Source: Phallusia mammillata (taxonomy: Eukaryota > Chordata > Ascidiacea > Phlebobranchia > Ascidiidae). From it: a DNA stretch of 64,000 bases. The position numbers and the translations under genes are program-made. The stretch lies in NCBI GenBank assembly GCA_003260075.1, contig QLIY01000148.1, positions 1-64,000 on the forward strand, read 5' to 3'. Below are positions 11,966-21,908 of this stretch, piece after piece. The notes below the pieces were generated by a model. That model saw only the letters and a list, made by a program, of their open reading frames with translations, was not told the DNA's origin and did not search any database. How positions within the stretch are numbered: the stretch's first letter is position 1; the number at the start of each line of letters is the position of its first letter.

Positions 11966-14855
11966 TGCTCGCAATCAGTCCGCCTTCGAGCTGTATGTTG
12001 TATTGCAAGTCTGTTGTATCATTTTTTATCAGGGCTTCTCACCTTGTACTCGGTTTTCCGAGCTTAAAATCATCTTTCATCTTTAAAATAATTTTGTTTT
12101 GCGCCAATTTTTGCTCGTTCTCCACCAAAAAAAATCCTTTTTTATTCGTTCAGTTCCCGCAAGCCAAGAGCGCCCTGATCCTGGAGAAGCTGAGGAAGAC
12201 TTGCAAGGAGAAGAGCAAAGAAGTCAAGGAGTATTTGGTGATGAACGATCCAGACAACAGTGGGAAGATACGATACGAAAGTCTCAGGTACAATACCTAA
12301 AAAGTCTGAGTTAAACAACAACGTTTACTTGTTATTATGACTATTGCCAAAACAGGTTTTCAAGTTTTTAGTCAAACCCTAAAGATTAACTTCCTGCAAA
12401 TAACTAAAACTATTTCGTTTAAAAATCCGATTTTTGTCTGAAAAAGTCGTCTAATGACGTCAATTTGATTGACTTATGACGTCACATTGATGACGCGTGG
12501 TGACGTTTGTTGCGTAGGAACCTGTTGGCGCAGATGCAGAACTTCTCCGAGCACGAGATAATGACGATCGGACGTCAATACGCGCATCGGGAGCCGGAAG
12601 AGATCGACATGAACCTCGTGCTCGCTGTCGCTCAGGAAAAATTAAGAAAGAAGAACTTCGAGGTACCGGATTAGTAAAAACTTACAATAAATTCAATTAA
12701 CGAAAGTTTGTGTGAGATTTAAAAAAGCACTTTAGTTAGACGAATAATTATTACAAAGCTGTTAATAAATACAGGCTGTGTCAGGATGAAAAAATCGCTT
12801 AACGAGATTCTATGCAATTTGGCAAGGTAATATTATAATAGATCGATGGTAGTTGATTGCTTTTACAATTGTTTCCAGTTAAACGAATTATCCGAGATTT
12901 ATTATGCGTTTAACTGGAAACAATATAAACGGTACAAGTAATAAAAAAATATGTTTAGTGCCAGATTTTGATTATTGCGGTTTATTGTGTATAACTGACA
13001 CACTAGCTGTTTGCCGGATTTTTCAATAGCTTATGCGATTAACCGGAACTGTCTGGATCAGTGGTTCTCAAACTGTTTAATTCCCGGGCCGAATAGTAGT
13101 TTTTTAAGTGTGTGAGGAGCCGCAAAACAAACGAAACCTTGAGAAAATCATTAAAAGATTAAGTACTTTGAAAGCTAAAATATCTTTGGTGGGTTTTCTA
13201 AAGCTTGGTGGGAGCCGCAAAATATGTAGTTGGAAGCCGCATGCGGCCCTGAGAGCCGCTTTGAAAATCACTGGTCTGGATAAAGCCATCAAAACAAATA
13301 AAAATTGCTGTTAGTGCCAGATTTTAGATTGGTACAGTAACTGACACTGTTTTCAGGACTTTTCACGATTGCAAGAAGCTCTGGTGTACGAGGATCCTTC
13401 CGGAAAGGGCAAACTTCCGGCAGGAGAGGTTAGGACGGTCTGCAGAGCATTCAAGCTCCCTCTGCCCGAAGATGTTCTACAAATTCTCATGAACAAGTGA
13501 GTAGAAGCTGCGACCTGTCTCAATACTTTGTCGTTTGCTTGTTGGCAGATGTGTTCTGCTTTTCCTATATTCTCATAACTTATGTTTGTGTAAGTTCCAA
13601 TCCAACCAGGCTTGGCGTTAAGCGGTCATCCACTTCTTACGTAATTTTCTTACTTTCTGAGCAATAGCATCAAGTTTAAACACTGACTGTCCCAACGCGT
13701 AACAGTTTAGTTGAGTTTATTTCGCCAGTAAAAATGTTGTTTTGTATATTAATATGAGTTTGAGTTGAGCCGGGTGAAACAAATCGTAGCAGCAAAATTG
13801 CGCTAAAATATTCACCAAGCCGCAAATATCTGCGCAATGATCAGACGTTATAAAGCACGACAAAGTTGAGGGCACAATTGGTGGATAGATGGTAATGCGC
13901 TGCAGCTACAACGTTAAAACTGAACAACGAAAAGCATAACGTCATTTTGTATGTAACTTGCATCACAACTCCAAAAACGGTGTTTGGTTGACGTCTGTTA
14001 AATCTTTGTACACTAACTGGGTAAACAAGTTTGGCTAATAGAGTTTCACAAAGCGTGAGGTGCTGGGTTCAAAGCTCACCGTAGGCTACGTAATTTTACA
14101 TCGCTGATTTAAAACACCTCATGTGGCATTTGAATGAAACTACACCACTCAGCCCCCCCCCCCTCACAAAGCGTGAGGTACTGGGTTCAAAGCTCACCGT
14201 AGGCTAAGTAATTTTACATCGCTGATTTGAAACACCTCATGTGGCATTTGAATGAAACTACACCACTCAGTAGTATATGTGAGAAAATTTTGTTTATATG
14301 CCTGCAGAACATGTTGACATATAACGCACCTCCTGAATTTTCTTGTGTTGATTTTTCGGGATTTTTACACACTTATTTTCTGATCAGATTATCAGACAAC
14401 GGAATGTTGGATTACAAGGAACTGGTGAACAAGATCAATTGGCGCGAAAACCCGGTTGAGGCTGTACAATATCAACAGCTGCCTATCAAGGTAACACATA
14501 AACATCGTATTAAGCTTATACAACACTCAGGCGCTGGTTGGCGCTGGTAAGCAAAAACAGACGGTAGAGCTACTAACGATAAGAACTCACAGTAGCCACA
14601 GGTTTGGGAATTCTCTCCAGGTGGCGCAACGGAACATAGGCGTTTATGGTGACAATATTTGCTGAGTCAGCAATCAGAAATTAGTCGCAAGTTTTTTTCA
14701 GAAAACTTTTATGACGTTACAATGCATGACGTCATTGCGTTTGTTTCCAGCTCGATGCGTCATGGTCTGGTGGTGACATCACGAAATCGGCTTCGGTGCA
14801 AATGGTCGCCTACCATTCGCTTGTTGAGGATGTGTTCGGGAAACAAGACTCGTGA
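4324..14855 (+). CDS. EFHC2: EF-hand domain-containing protein EFHC2-type, DM10 repeats
   Basis: This is an axonemal microtubule-associated protein of motile cilia. Exons are 4324-4365 (or its copy 4477-4518), 4962-5150, 5495-5620, 6191-6321, 6573-6690, 7266-7406, 7865-7975, 8475-8582, 9064-9202, 9993-10158, 10635-10777, 11370-11566, 12154-12287, 12518-12662, 13357-13496, 14388-14490 and 14751-14855. All are GT-AG and in phase, giving 745 residues; vertebrate EFHC2 is about 750. Three DM10 domains fall at about 78-178, 226-368 and 431-537. Family signatures such as [12 protein letters not shown] at the start, [23 protein letters not shown] and [11 protein letters not shown] are present. The C-terminal third has degenerate EF-hands ([12 protein letters not shown] at 569-580, and EDPSGKGKL further on) that lack some calcium-binding side chains. 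The full length and conserved start favour EFHC2 over the shorter EFHC1. Introns carry several repeats. Confidence 0.95.
6017..6158. repeat. Foldback repeat in EFHC2 intron 3
   Basis: The left arm contains tatttaacaaatttgttg and ggtgtaatgcta. The right arm contains the inverted pair tagcattacacc and caaatttgttaaata. The arms could form a long imperfect hairpin. A single related arm recurs at about 16350-16385 in the gene-poor region, so this is a dispersed family. Confidence 0.6.
6936..6982 (+). other. 47-base poly-C run in EFHC2 intron 5
   Basis: The run is flanked on both sides by the same 16 bases (tgttgtttaatggatt). That overlap is what would be expected if two contig ends sharing a short sequence were joined by placeholder bases. 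Confidence 0.8.
7109..7189. repeat. Inverted repeat in EFHC2 intron 5
   Basis: An arm beginning aattaagaagc and containing aatgcttc is mirrored by gaagcattggcttcttaatt. The loop is about 40 bases. It is probably a small foldback element; no regulatory role is evident. Confidence 0.5.
8100..8335 (+). repeat. Tandem copies around ten C in EFHC2 intron 7
   Basis: A stretch beginning aagacaatgacatgataaaa occurs at about 8120-8210 and again at 8230-8325, with ten C at 8219-8228 between. The unit contains 'cctctggttgctgacccctg', the inverted end of a hAT-like repeat whose other end (caggggtcggcaacctttg) lies at about 8004. This looks like an allelic duplication of the right half of the element. 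Confidence 0.7.
8653..9014 (+). repeat. AT microsatellite and duplicated block in EFHC2 intron 8
   Basis: Ten C at 8653-8662 are followed by an imperfect (TA)n tract at about 8748-8789. Then a block beginning ttgcggacatttagacatag occurs at 8789-8896 and again at 8907-9014, with ten C at 8897-8906 between the copies. Confidence 0.75.
9471..9648 (+). mobile_element. hAT-type MITE in EFHC2 intron 9
   Basis: It begins cagtggtgggattcaa and ends gaattccaccactg, with the family's GAACCGGC blocks inside. The right part (9812-9898) and the following intron plus exon sequence occur again after the single n at 9811. Confidence 0.75.
9744..9811 (+). pseudogene. Truncated duplicate of EFHC2 exon 10
   Basis: The acceptor and first 22 codons of exon 10 ([13 protein letters not shown] onward) appear here and stop at the single n at 9811, where the sequence jumps back into the upstream MITE. 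The complete exon follows at 9993-10158. It is best read as the end of one contig abutting an overlapping one, not a real extra exon. Confidence 0.8.
10290..10500 (-). repeat. Dispersed repeat, 'cggaaatagctgcgcaacgt' family
   Basis: A module of about 200 bases with cggaaatagctgcgcaacgt, 'cacaattggtggat' and 'cagctgcaac' appears here on the minus strand. Related copies lie at about 4010-4150, 13690-13930, 20130-20180, 20940-21000, 56290-56470 and 57270-57435. No coding capacity is seen. Confidence 0.6.
11595..11785 (+). repeat. Two tRNA-like units in tandem (SINE-like)
   Basis: Two units each have an A-box-like start (acttggccgaatgg or its variant) and a B-box-like end (gggttcgaaacccg, gggttcgaaccccg). 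Neither folds into a proper cloverleaf with a clear anticodon arm. They are probably tRNA-derived SINE heads inside EFHC2 intron 12. Confidence 0.5.
11903..11964 (+). other. 62-base poly-C run in EFHC2 intron 12
   Basis: A pure C run with unrelated flanks. Reading frames of polyproline or polyglycine across it are artefacts. Confidence 0.8.
13059..13273. mobile_element. Non-autonomous hAT element with 8-bp TSD
   Basis: The termini are cagtggttctcaaactg and its inverse ending gaaaatcactg. It is flanked on both sides by the identical 8 bases gtctggat (13051-13058 and 13274-13281). It lies in EFHC2 intron 14 and carries no transposase. Confidence 0.85.
14041..14270 (+). repeat. Duplicated block with 11-C joint in EFHC2 intron 15
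   Basis: A block starting tcacaaagcgtgaggt occurs at 14045-14152 and again at 14164-14271, with 14153-14163 all C between. It includes a weak B-box-like ggttcaaagctc. Confidence 0.7.
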
Positions 14856-16465
14856 TTGTTACGTCATAAGGTCATGTATTGTTGATGTTTGTATTCGAAC
14901 ATTGTTATTGTTTTGTGTCGCCCTGTATCCTGAATTGAAACCCTCCACGTATAGTTTCAGCAGCAGAAAATTATTATTAGTTGCTTCTCGGCAAACTTTA
15001 TTTTCGCTCGTATGTTTTTGCGTGTTTTAAGAAAAATACAATTTGTGAATATGAAGAGCTTCAAGTGATAAAAGCTGTAAAAGCCAAAACACTGGATATG
15101 CGTGTTGTTTGAAAACCTGTCCTACATTTTTAAAGAAAATATAATAATCCAAAAAAGATTTGAAGAGATCCAAATGACTTTTTTTTAATTTGCTTTTTTC
15201 CCGGTCAAGAAAATATGCCCGAATGTTTAAGGAGGCGTAACAAAAGTCCATTTAACGACTTTTTTGTTTCAAAATCAAGTCATGGTGTATACAACCCCCA
15301 GAAGCAAACAAAAACACGTTTCACGATTTCTTTTTACTCAAACAAAGGATACAACTTTTTTCGGTTCGTTGTATGTAATAATTCGGCGTATTTAAGTTTT
15401 TTCGGCAGTGGAAACAGACCAATAAATTGGCGCGTGTCTACTTTAGGCGATAATCAATAAACCCCATGTTAAGCCCTCAGCATTTCAAGATAGTTGAGTC
15501 CAACTGCTTGGAATGTAAATTGCTCATGAGTGCCCTCCAGTGCATTGTCCTACCTCTTCAACTACGACTGGTTCCAATGCTTTACTCTTTTCACCAAGAC
15601 AACACTGCCCACTTCATATCTATGATGTGGTTCACGTAAAAGTTCCTCATTTCCCGCGGTTTTGCGACTTCCCGGGAAATTAGGGAATTTTAACCAAAAT
15701 TTTGTAGTTAAAATTTCGTTTAATAACCTACTTGCAAAAAGACATAAAAATTAAGCTTTCAAAGTTTGCTTTAGCATAACAGTTTTAAATTCAAACGGCT
15801 CAAAGAGCAGAACCGGTTTATTGGCGCATAAAAACTCTCCTTAGTTGCAAATTTTATTTCCTGATAAGGCGGGAAAAAAGGACCCTAAAACTAACTCTGG
15901 CCGACATGAGCGTTTCTTGCCTAATTAGGACAAACGTCGTTCAATTCTGAAACCAGTTTTAGATTTGTGTTAAGCTTACAGAAGAATTAGAGGCCATTTA
16001 TATATAGGCTACGCTACTGATATATTCATGCAAAGTTTTTATGTAATGGATTTCGATCAACGCCAACTATCGAGAATGGATTTACGTCAACGCAAGGAAA
16101 GGCTTATTGAAAGGTAATTTAGCTGTGTTTTTTATATATTTTAACGTCAAAGATTTGTTATGAAAACAATTAATTAGTAGTTATTATACTGCACATTTTT
16201 TGTTGCTGACACAACGTTCACTATACCATTTACATAAAGCATGATTATTAAATGTTGGTCTGTCACTATATCGTATTTTTCTATTAGATAGATCAAAATG
16301 TATTCAATCTTGATACAAGCTCTCGAAACAACAACTAGTATTTTGTTTAGCATTACAGCAGTTGAATGACAAATTTGTTAAATAAGCACCTGGTGGACGA
16401 AACGCTTGTTCGGTATTTTCTTGGTTTCAATGCCGGTAATTCTTGGTTCGGATACTAGGCCCTAT

Positions 16466-16650
16466 CAGTGCTGGATTAACCATTAGGCAAAGTAGGCACG
16501 TGTCTACAGGGCAGTCAAAAATCCAGGCCACTTTTCTTTGTGACAATGATTTGGCAACACTGATAATTCTAATTTTTTAGTTGGCAACCCTGATTTCCAG
16601 GCCACTGATAAAATGTGCCTACAGGCCAGCAGACCCTTAATCCGGCACTG
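16466..16650. mobile_element. Non-autonomous hAT element with 8-bp TSD
   Basis: The termini are cagtgctggattaacc and the inverse ttaatccggcactg. The identical 8 bases ggccctat lie on both sides (16458-16465, 16651-16658). It is 185 bases long with no coding capacity. Confidence 0.85.
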
Positions 16651-17319
16651 GGCCCTATATTGCATTAACCTATTAATCCGAGGAATCTAAAAAAACTTAA
16701 ATTTATTCAATTTTGGTTTCAACGCCGGTAAAAAAATCGGTTGTGAAAAATTGTCGACCTTCGCCACTTTGTAAGCGCGGCAGGGGGGCAAAGCACAACA
16801 AAGGCGAAGTGATAAATCGATTTAAACTCAGTGGTTGGGTTTGTCAACAAAGGAATGATGGACTTGGAATTCAGGCGAAGCTTTAAACGTCGCAGAAGCG
16901 ATGAAAGATTGGGAGAATGCAGAAGCAAAACCGACAACTTGTGTATTTTAAGCCAAATTCAAGCTCAGTGTGTTTTAGGATTATAACCGACAAGGCCACA
17001 ACGCCACAGTGCGGTAACAAAGGATTTGTGACGAGGAAACTGGTTCGGATCACGCTTTGTGCAGTCAGCCGTAAAAGTTGAAAGTCTGCGATTTTAAACT
17101 GCGTTTTCGAGAGTAGTTTGTTTTACAATTGCCACAGTTGACTGCGTGAAGCTAGGTCGGAACCAGCTTTAATAGTGGAATGCTATACACGTGCACACAG
17201 GTGTTTTATGTACTAGCATATGTCACAGATAGAGAATCGTATGTTCAGTAAATAACACACAATACAACTGTATTAAAGTCATTGCGCGTTAGTTAAACAA
17301 AATATCACACATGTCAGGT

Positions 17320-18130
17320 ATGTTTCGTTGTATGGATAGTAATAACTTACCGGCTATAGTTGGTTGTTCACACGTACAGTTTGTGGACGCATGCAAAGAA
17401 AGATATCGTGTTAGTTTAACTAAGAATCAATCGATTGAGCGGTAACTGGCCCTTTAACAGGCAACATACTTACCCCCCCCCCCGTTGTATGGATAGTAAT
17501 AACTTACCGGCTATAGTTGGTTGTTCACACGGACAGTTTGTGGACGCATGCAAAGAAAGATATCGTGTTAGTTTAATTGAGGATCAACCGATTGAGCGGT
17601 ATCTGACCCTCTAACAGGCAGCATACTTATCGACAATCATTGTTTTTTAAGTGTAACTCTAAATATGGGGAAACAGATTCCCAAAGAAACAGAATCTGTC
17701 GATAATGCTAATATATACATATGTATACATTTCGCCTTTTGGCATCGTCAGTATTTAAACTACATATCACACACTGTTTCGTTGTAAAGATAGTAAAACG
17801 TGCAAAAAAACAAGCCAACAAGCCATGTATTTCGTAACAAGACGGAATACAACTGTAATAACGTGTGAGAAACGTAGCGTGGGAACATGAATGCGGAAGT
17901 AAGGGACAGGTTGAATCCGCCCAAGCTCAAACCGAAGACGCTGAATAATTCATCACCGCATCACGATATTCTTACATCAGTTAGCTGGGAACCCCCCCCC
18001 CGTAGCGTGGGAACATGAATGCGGAAGTAAGGGACAGGTTGAATCCGCCTAAGCTCAAACCGAAGACGCTGAATAATTCATCACCGCATTACGATATTCT
18101 TACATCAGTTAGCTGGGACCCCCCCCCCCC
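17320..18130 (+). repeat. Two sets of duplicated blocks with C-run joints
   Basis: The first block (gttgtatggatagtaataac onward) is at 17324-17472 and 17484-17640, joined by 11 C at 17473-17483. The second (gtagcgtgggaacatgaatg onward) is at 17874-17991 and 18002-18118, with ten C between and twelve C at its end (18119-18130). The copies differ at a few percent of sites. Confidence 0.8.
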
Positions 18131-18344
18131 ACATGGCGCCAGGATAAGAAATAGTGATTGTGGGTAACACGGGTTTAAATGCGGCTTGGGTAAACTGGTA
18201 TTGTTAAGTGAGGGAAAATTGCCAAAATTCAGTGCGGTGCCAAAGGATGATAACGTAGTCATTTATTTAAGCAAACGTTCCGACCAAAACGCTTGGCATG
18301 ATCAGTGAAAATGAATAAGGCAGAAACGGAAAAAAGCGCGTTTG

Positions 18345-19620
18345 CCTAATAAAATGCTTACGCGTTTTGTTGTACATCGCTGGCAATTTTGTTTTTAATA
18401 TTGCTACTCTTCAGTTCCGTGTCTTGTGTACCACAGGGAGGTATGCATTAAACTGCGCAAAATTGTCCAGAAAATCATGTAGTTTATATTTGACAAGGGC
18501 AGTCAATATGTTTAAAGACATTTTGGTCATGGTCGGCTTGTGGAAGCTGGTTGCTTAACCCGCTTATTTCTCGTTAGCCAGCAAAGCACTTGCATTTAAA
18601 TGGGGATTAAAAACGACTTAAACGCATTGGTACATTGCAAATGACTATAAGTTGTTCGGTGTAACTGGTTCAATTGTTTATTCGCATTGGTTCACTATAG
18701 CAATTTGGTGGCGCAAGTTTATCTGCATTATAACATTTCTAAGATAAGAGTCAGATGCATTAACGATTAAGCCCCCCCCCCACCGACTGATTCTGTTTAA
18801 ACCAAGGATTTACAGTCTTTCGGTTTTACCCTAATAAAATGCTTACGCTTTTTGTTCTACATCGCTGGCAATTTTGTTTTTATTAAAGCTGCTCTTCCGT
18901 TCCTTGTCTTGTGTACCACAGGAAGGTATGCATTAAACTGCGCAAATTTGTCCAGAAAATCGTGTAGTTTATATTTAACAAGGGCAGTCAATATGTTTAA
19001 AGACATTTTGGTCATGGTCGGCTTGTGGAAGCTGGTTGCTTAACCCGCTTATTTCTCGTTAGCCAACAAAGCACTTGCATTTAAATGGGGATTAAAAACG
19101 ACTTAAACGCATTGGTACATTGCAAATGACTATAAGTTGTTCGGTGTAACTGGTTCAATTGTTTATTCGCATTGGTTCACTATAGCAATTTGGTGGCGCA
19201 AGTTTATCTGCATTATAACATTTCTACGATAAGAATCAGATTTATCAACGATTAAAATTGCGCAATTCTTATCGTGGAGTTTATTTGCTGACGTGATATA
19301 ATGACGTAATCATGATGTACCCCCCCCCCTCGGCTTGTGGAAGCTGGTTGCTTAACCCGCTTATTTCTCGTTAGCCAACAAAGCACTTGCGCTAAAATGG
19401 GGATTTAAAACGACTTAAACGCATTGGTATATTGCAAATGACTATAAGTTGTTCGGTTTAACTGGTTCAATTGTTTATTCGCATTGGTTCACTATAGCAA
19501 TTTGGTGGCGCAAGTTTATCTGCATTATAACATTTCTACGATAAGAATCAGATTTATCAACGATTAAAATTGCGCAATTCTTATCGTGGAGTTTATTTGC
19601 TGACGTGATATAATGACGTA
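18345..19620 (+). repeat. Triplicated non-coding block
   Basis: A block of about 420-480 bases beginning near 'taataaaatgcttacgc' is present at about 18347-18770 and 18831-19319. Its right half is present a third time at 19330-19620. The joints are ten C at 18772-18781 and ten C at 19320-19329. A 63-residue frame recurs in the first two copies but is frameshifted between them, so it is unlikely to be coding. Confidence 0.7.
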
Positions 19621-19624
19621 ATCA

Positions 19625-19982
19625 TGATGTAATAACACGATTCCTTATCTCAGTAGACAAGGGTCGCAACGTCGAGAAGACACTACTTTGTGTGTGTAAG
19701 GGCAGAGTGCGTTTCTGCTGAATCAAATACGATGATAGATAGATGTAAACAACATTAATTAATTGCAAGTTAAGGTCAGCATTTCTCGTTGCACTGTGGG
19801 GTTCATCAGTTGACCAGTGAACGCGAGTTGTAACAAAAATAACAGCTACCAATGTTTTAAGATAGTAGTACATCATCTACACCAGTGGATTTCAACCTGT
19901 GTGTTGCGACATACGTGGGGGTTGTTTGTCATTTTAGTGGGGGTCACGAATGCTTTGGATAAACATATAAAAAACAATAATA

Positions 19983-20076
<94 letters not shown>

Positions 20077-21265
20077 CCGCCACATTAGGGATAATATAAA
20101 GGATTTCACGCAATTATAAGTTGTTTTGGCAAAGTAGAAGGCACAATTGGTGGAGGGATGGTAAACGCGCTGCAGCTACACCGTATTGTGAAGCGTAATG
20201 TCATCATAGGTAGCGTATGTCTGCTTTTAGTTGTAAGGGTAGGGGCTCGTTATTGTGTGTATCGACCAGTATTGTTTAAACTACGTTAAAAATGTGCGAA
20301 TTAAGTACAAAGGCAGTTGTTTACACCACAGGACGATTTTAACATTCAAATATCAGTTTTATGTCGCCATGGTTAATTGCACACCAAGCTTGTAAATTTC
20401 TGTTTACCAACGTGCTCCCCCCCCCCATAACACGATTCCTTATCTCAGTAGACAAGGGTCGCAACGTCGAGAAGTAACTACTTTGTGTATATAAGGGCAG
20501 CGTGCGTTTCTGCTGAATCAAATACGATGACAGATAGATGTAAACAACATTAATTAATTGCTGAGGTCAGCATTTCTCGTTGCACTGTGTGGTTCATTAG
20601 TTGACCAGTAAATGCGAGTTGTAAGACAGTATTGTTAGTTTTCGATCTGGCAAACGAGAATTATCATGTATTTTTGATAAGATTAATGCGCCCGGTGCTA
20701 TTTTTCTGTAACCTGGCAATTTGTGGCTGAATTTGTGGAATCAAATGTGAATTTTCATTGTAGTTAAGCACTTGGTAAGCAACGAAGTGAAATCACCTTG
20801 TGTTATACACAGGTAGGATGGCGCGCAATCTAATTTCGGCAATTGTATTTAACCCCACAGTGACAAAGGATGCCCACTCCTGGGTTGGAGAACCGCCTCA
20901 TTAGCGATAATATAAAGTATTTCACGCCATTATTTGTTGTTTTGACAAAGTTGAGGGCAGAATTGGTGGAGAACTGGTAAACGTGCTGCAGCTACACTGC
21001 ATTATGAAGCGTTATGTGATAGGGACTCAGGTCGCGTATGTCCGCTTTTATTTGTAAGGGTTGAGACTCGTTATTGTGTGTATCGACCAGTATTGTTTGG
21101 ACTACGTTAAAAATGTGTGAAATAAGTATGAAAACAGTTGTAAAAAAGGTAGTAATTTACATCATCACAGGACGATTTCAACATTCAAATATCAGTTTTA
21201 TGTCGCCATGGTTAATTGCACACCAAGCTTGTTGCGAAACCCGCTAAATTTCTGTTTACCAACGT
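19625..21265 (+). repeat. Large duplicated block, two divergent copies
   Basis: The sequence from about 19628 to 20416 recurs at 20427-21265 with substitutions and small indels. Examples are the stretches starting taacacgattccttatctca and cattcaaatatcagttttat. Ten C (20417-20426) form the joint, and a 90-C run (19985-20074) sits inside the first copy. No gene is seen in it. Confidence 0.7.
19985..20074 (+). other. 90-base poly-C run
   Basis: A pure C run that replaces part of the duplicated block as judged against the second copy at about 20640-20890. It probably marks a sized gap. Confidence 0.8.
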
Positions 21266-21908
21266 ACGTTTTGTGTTAGAAACTGAATTAGGCATCGAAA
21301 TTTCGCTATAATACCGTTCACGACAAGATACAGCGTATTTCAGAGGTTGCGCACAATAGCTGATATTTCGAATGTAGTGTTGTCTAAACATTTCCTTCTC
21401 AGCAAAGATGGAAATAATAGTTTAGAACGGAATCCAAAATGCCTTGTGAAGTGTAACGCGACACCATAAGCCAACATACGGCATATGGAGCTTAGCACTC
21501 GATACGGGATTTAATCTGAAAATGTATCGACGCGCGACTATAGGATCGCGTTGCCTTGTGACGTCATAATGCCCTAACACTCGAGCAGGGTATTGTGACA
21601 GGGGGGTTGTGGAAACGCGACGCGACGATCGAATAAACTGCGCCGCGTCTGCTGGGCTGAGCTAGGCGAGATATCAAAACATAACACAGGCGAAATACAG
21701 ATTTTACAGAGGCTCGCGCTGCTAAAAAAACAAACCATAGGTTCAGGTGCAGGTTTGTGCTGTAGCCTGTAGCCTTGGGCTTCTCGCAGTTGTAAGGTTA
21801 TCGGAAAATAATCAAAGTTTCATTTCATCATACAGGATAGTAGCAGTTGTTGTTTACTTATCTCTGTAAGTTTGAAAACTGAATTGTGGTGTTTGTTTTG
21901 TGGAAACC

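Larger units (their letters stand above)
14856..21908. other. Gene-poor 7 kb block
   Basis: I find no coding region with family support here. EFHC2's likely 3' UTR runs to an AATAAA near 15455. The rest holds a hAT element (16466-16650), a foldback arm near 16350, and several duplicated or triplicated blocks separated by C-runs. A short open frame at about 16028-16114 ends at a possible donor but has no partner exon. Confidence 0.6.

Noticed and set aside
16028..16114. A first coding exon (MQSFYVMDFDQ...)
   Set aside because: It ends near a gtaat donor but no downstream exon joins in phase with recognisable content.
18367..19043. Repeated 63-residue frame beginning MLYIAGNFVF / MFYIAGNFVF
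   Set aside because: The two copies differ by a compensated frameshift and the third copy lacks it; no motif or splice signal supports it.
11808..20109. Polyglycine reading frames on the minus strand
   Set aside because: They are the complement of the C-runs and not coding.
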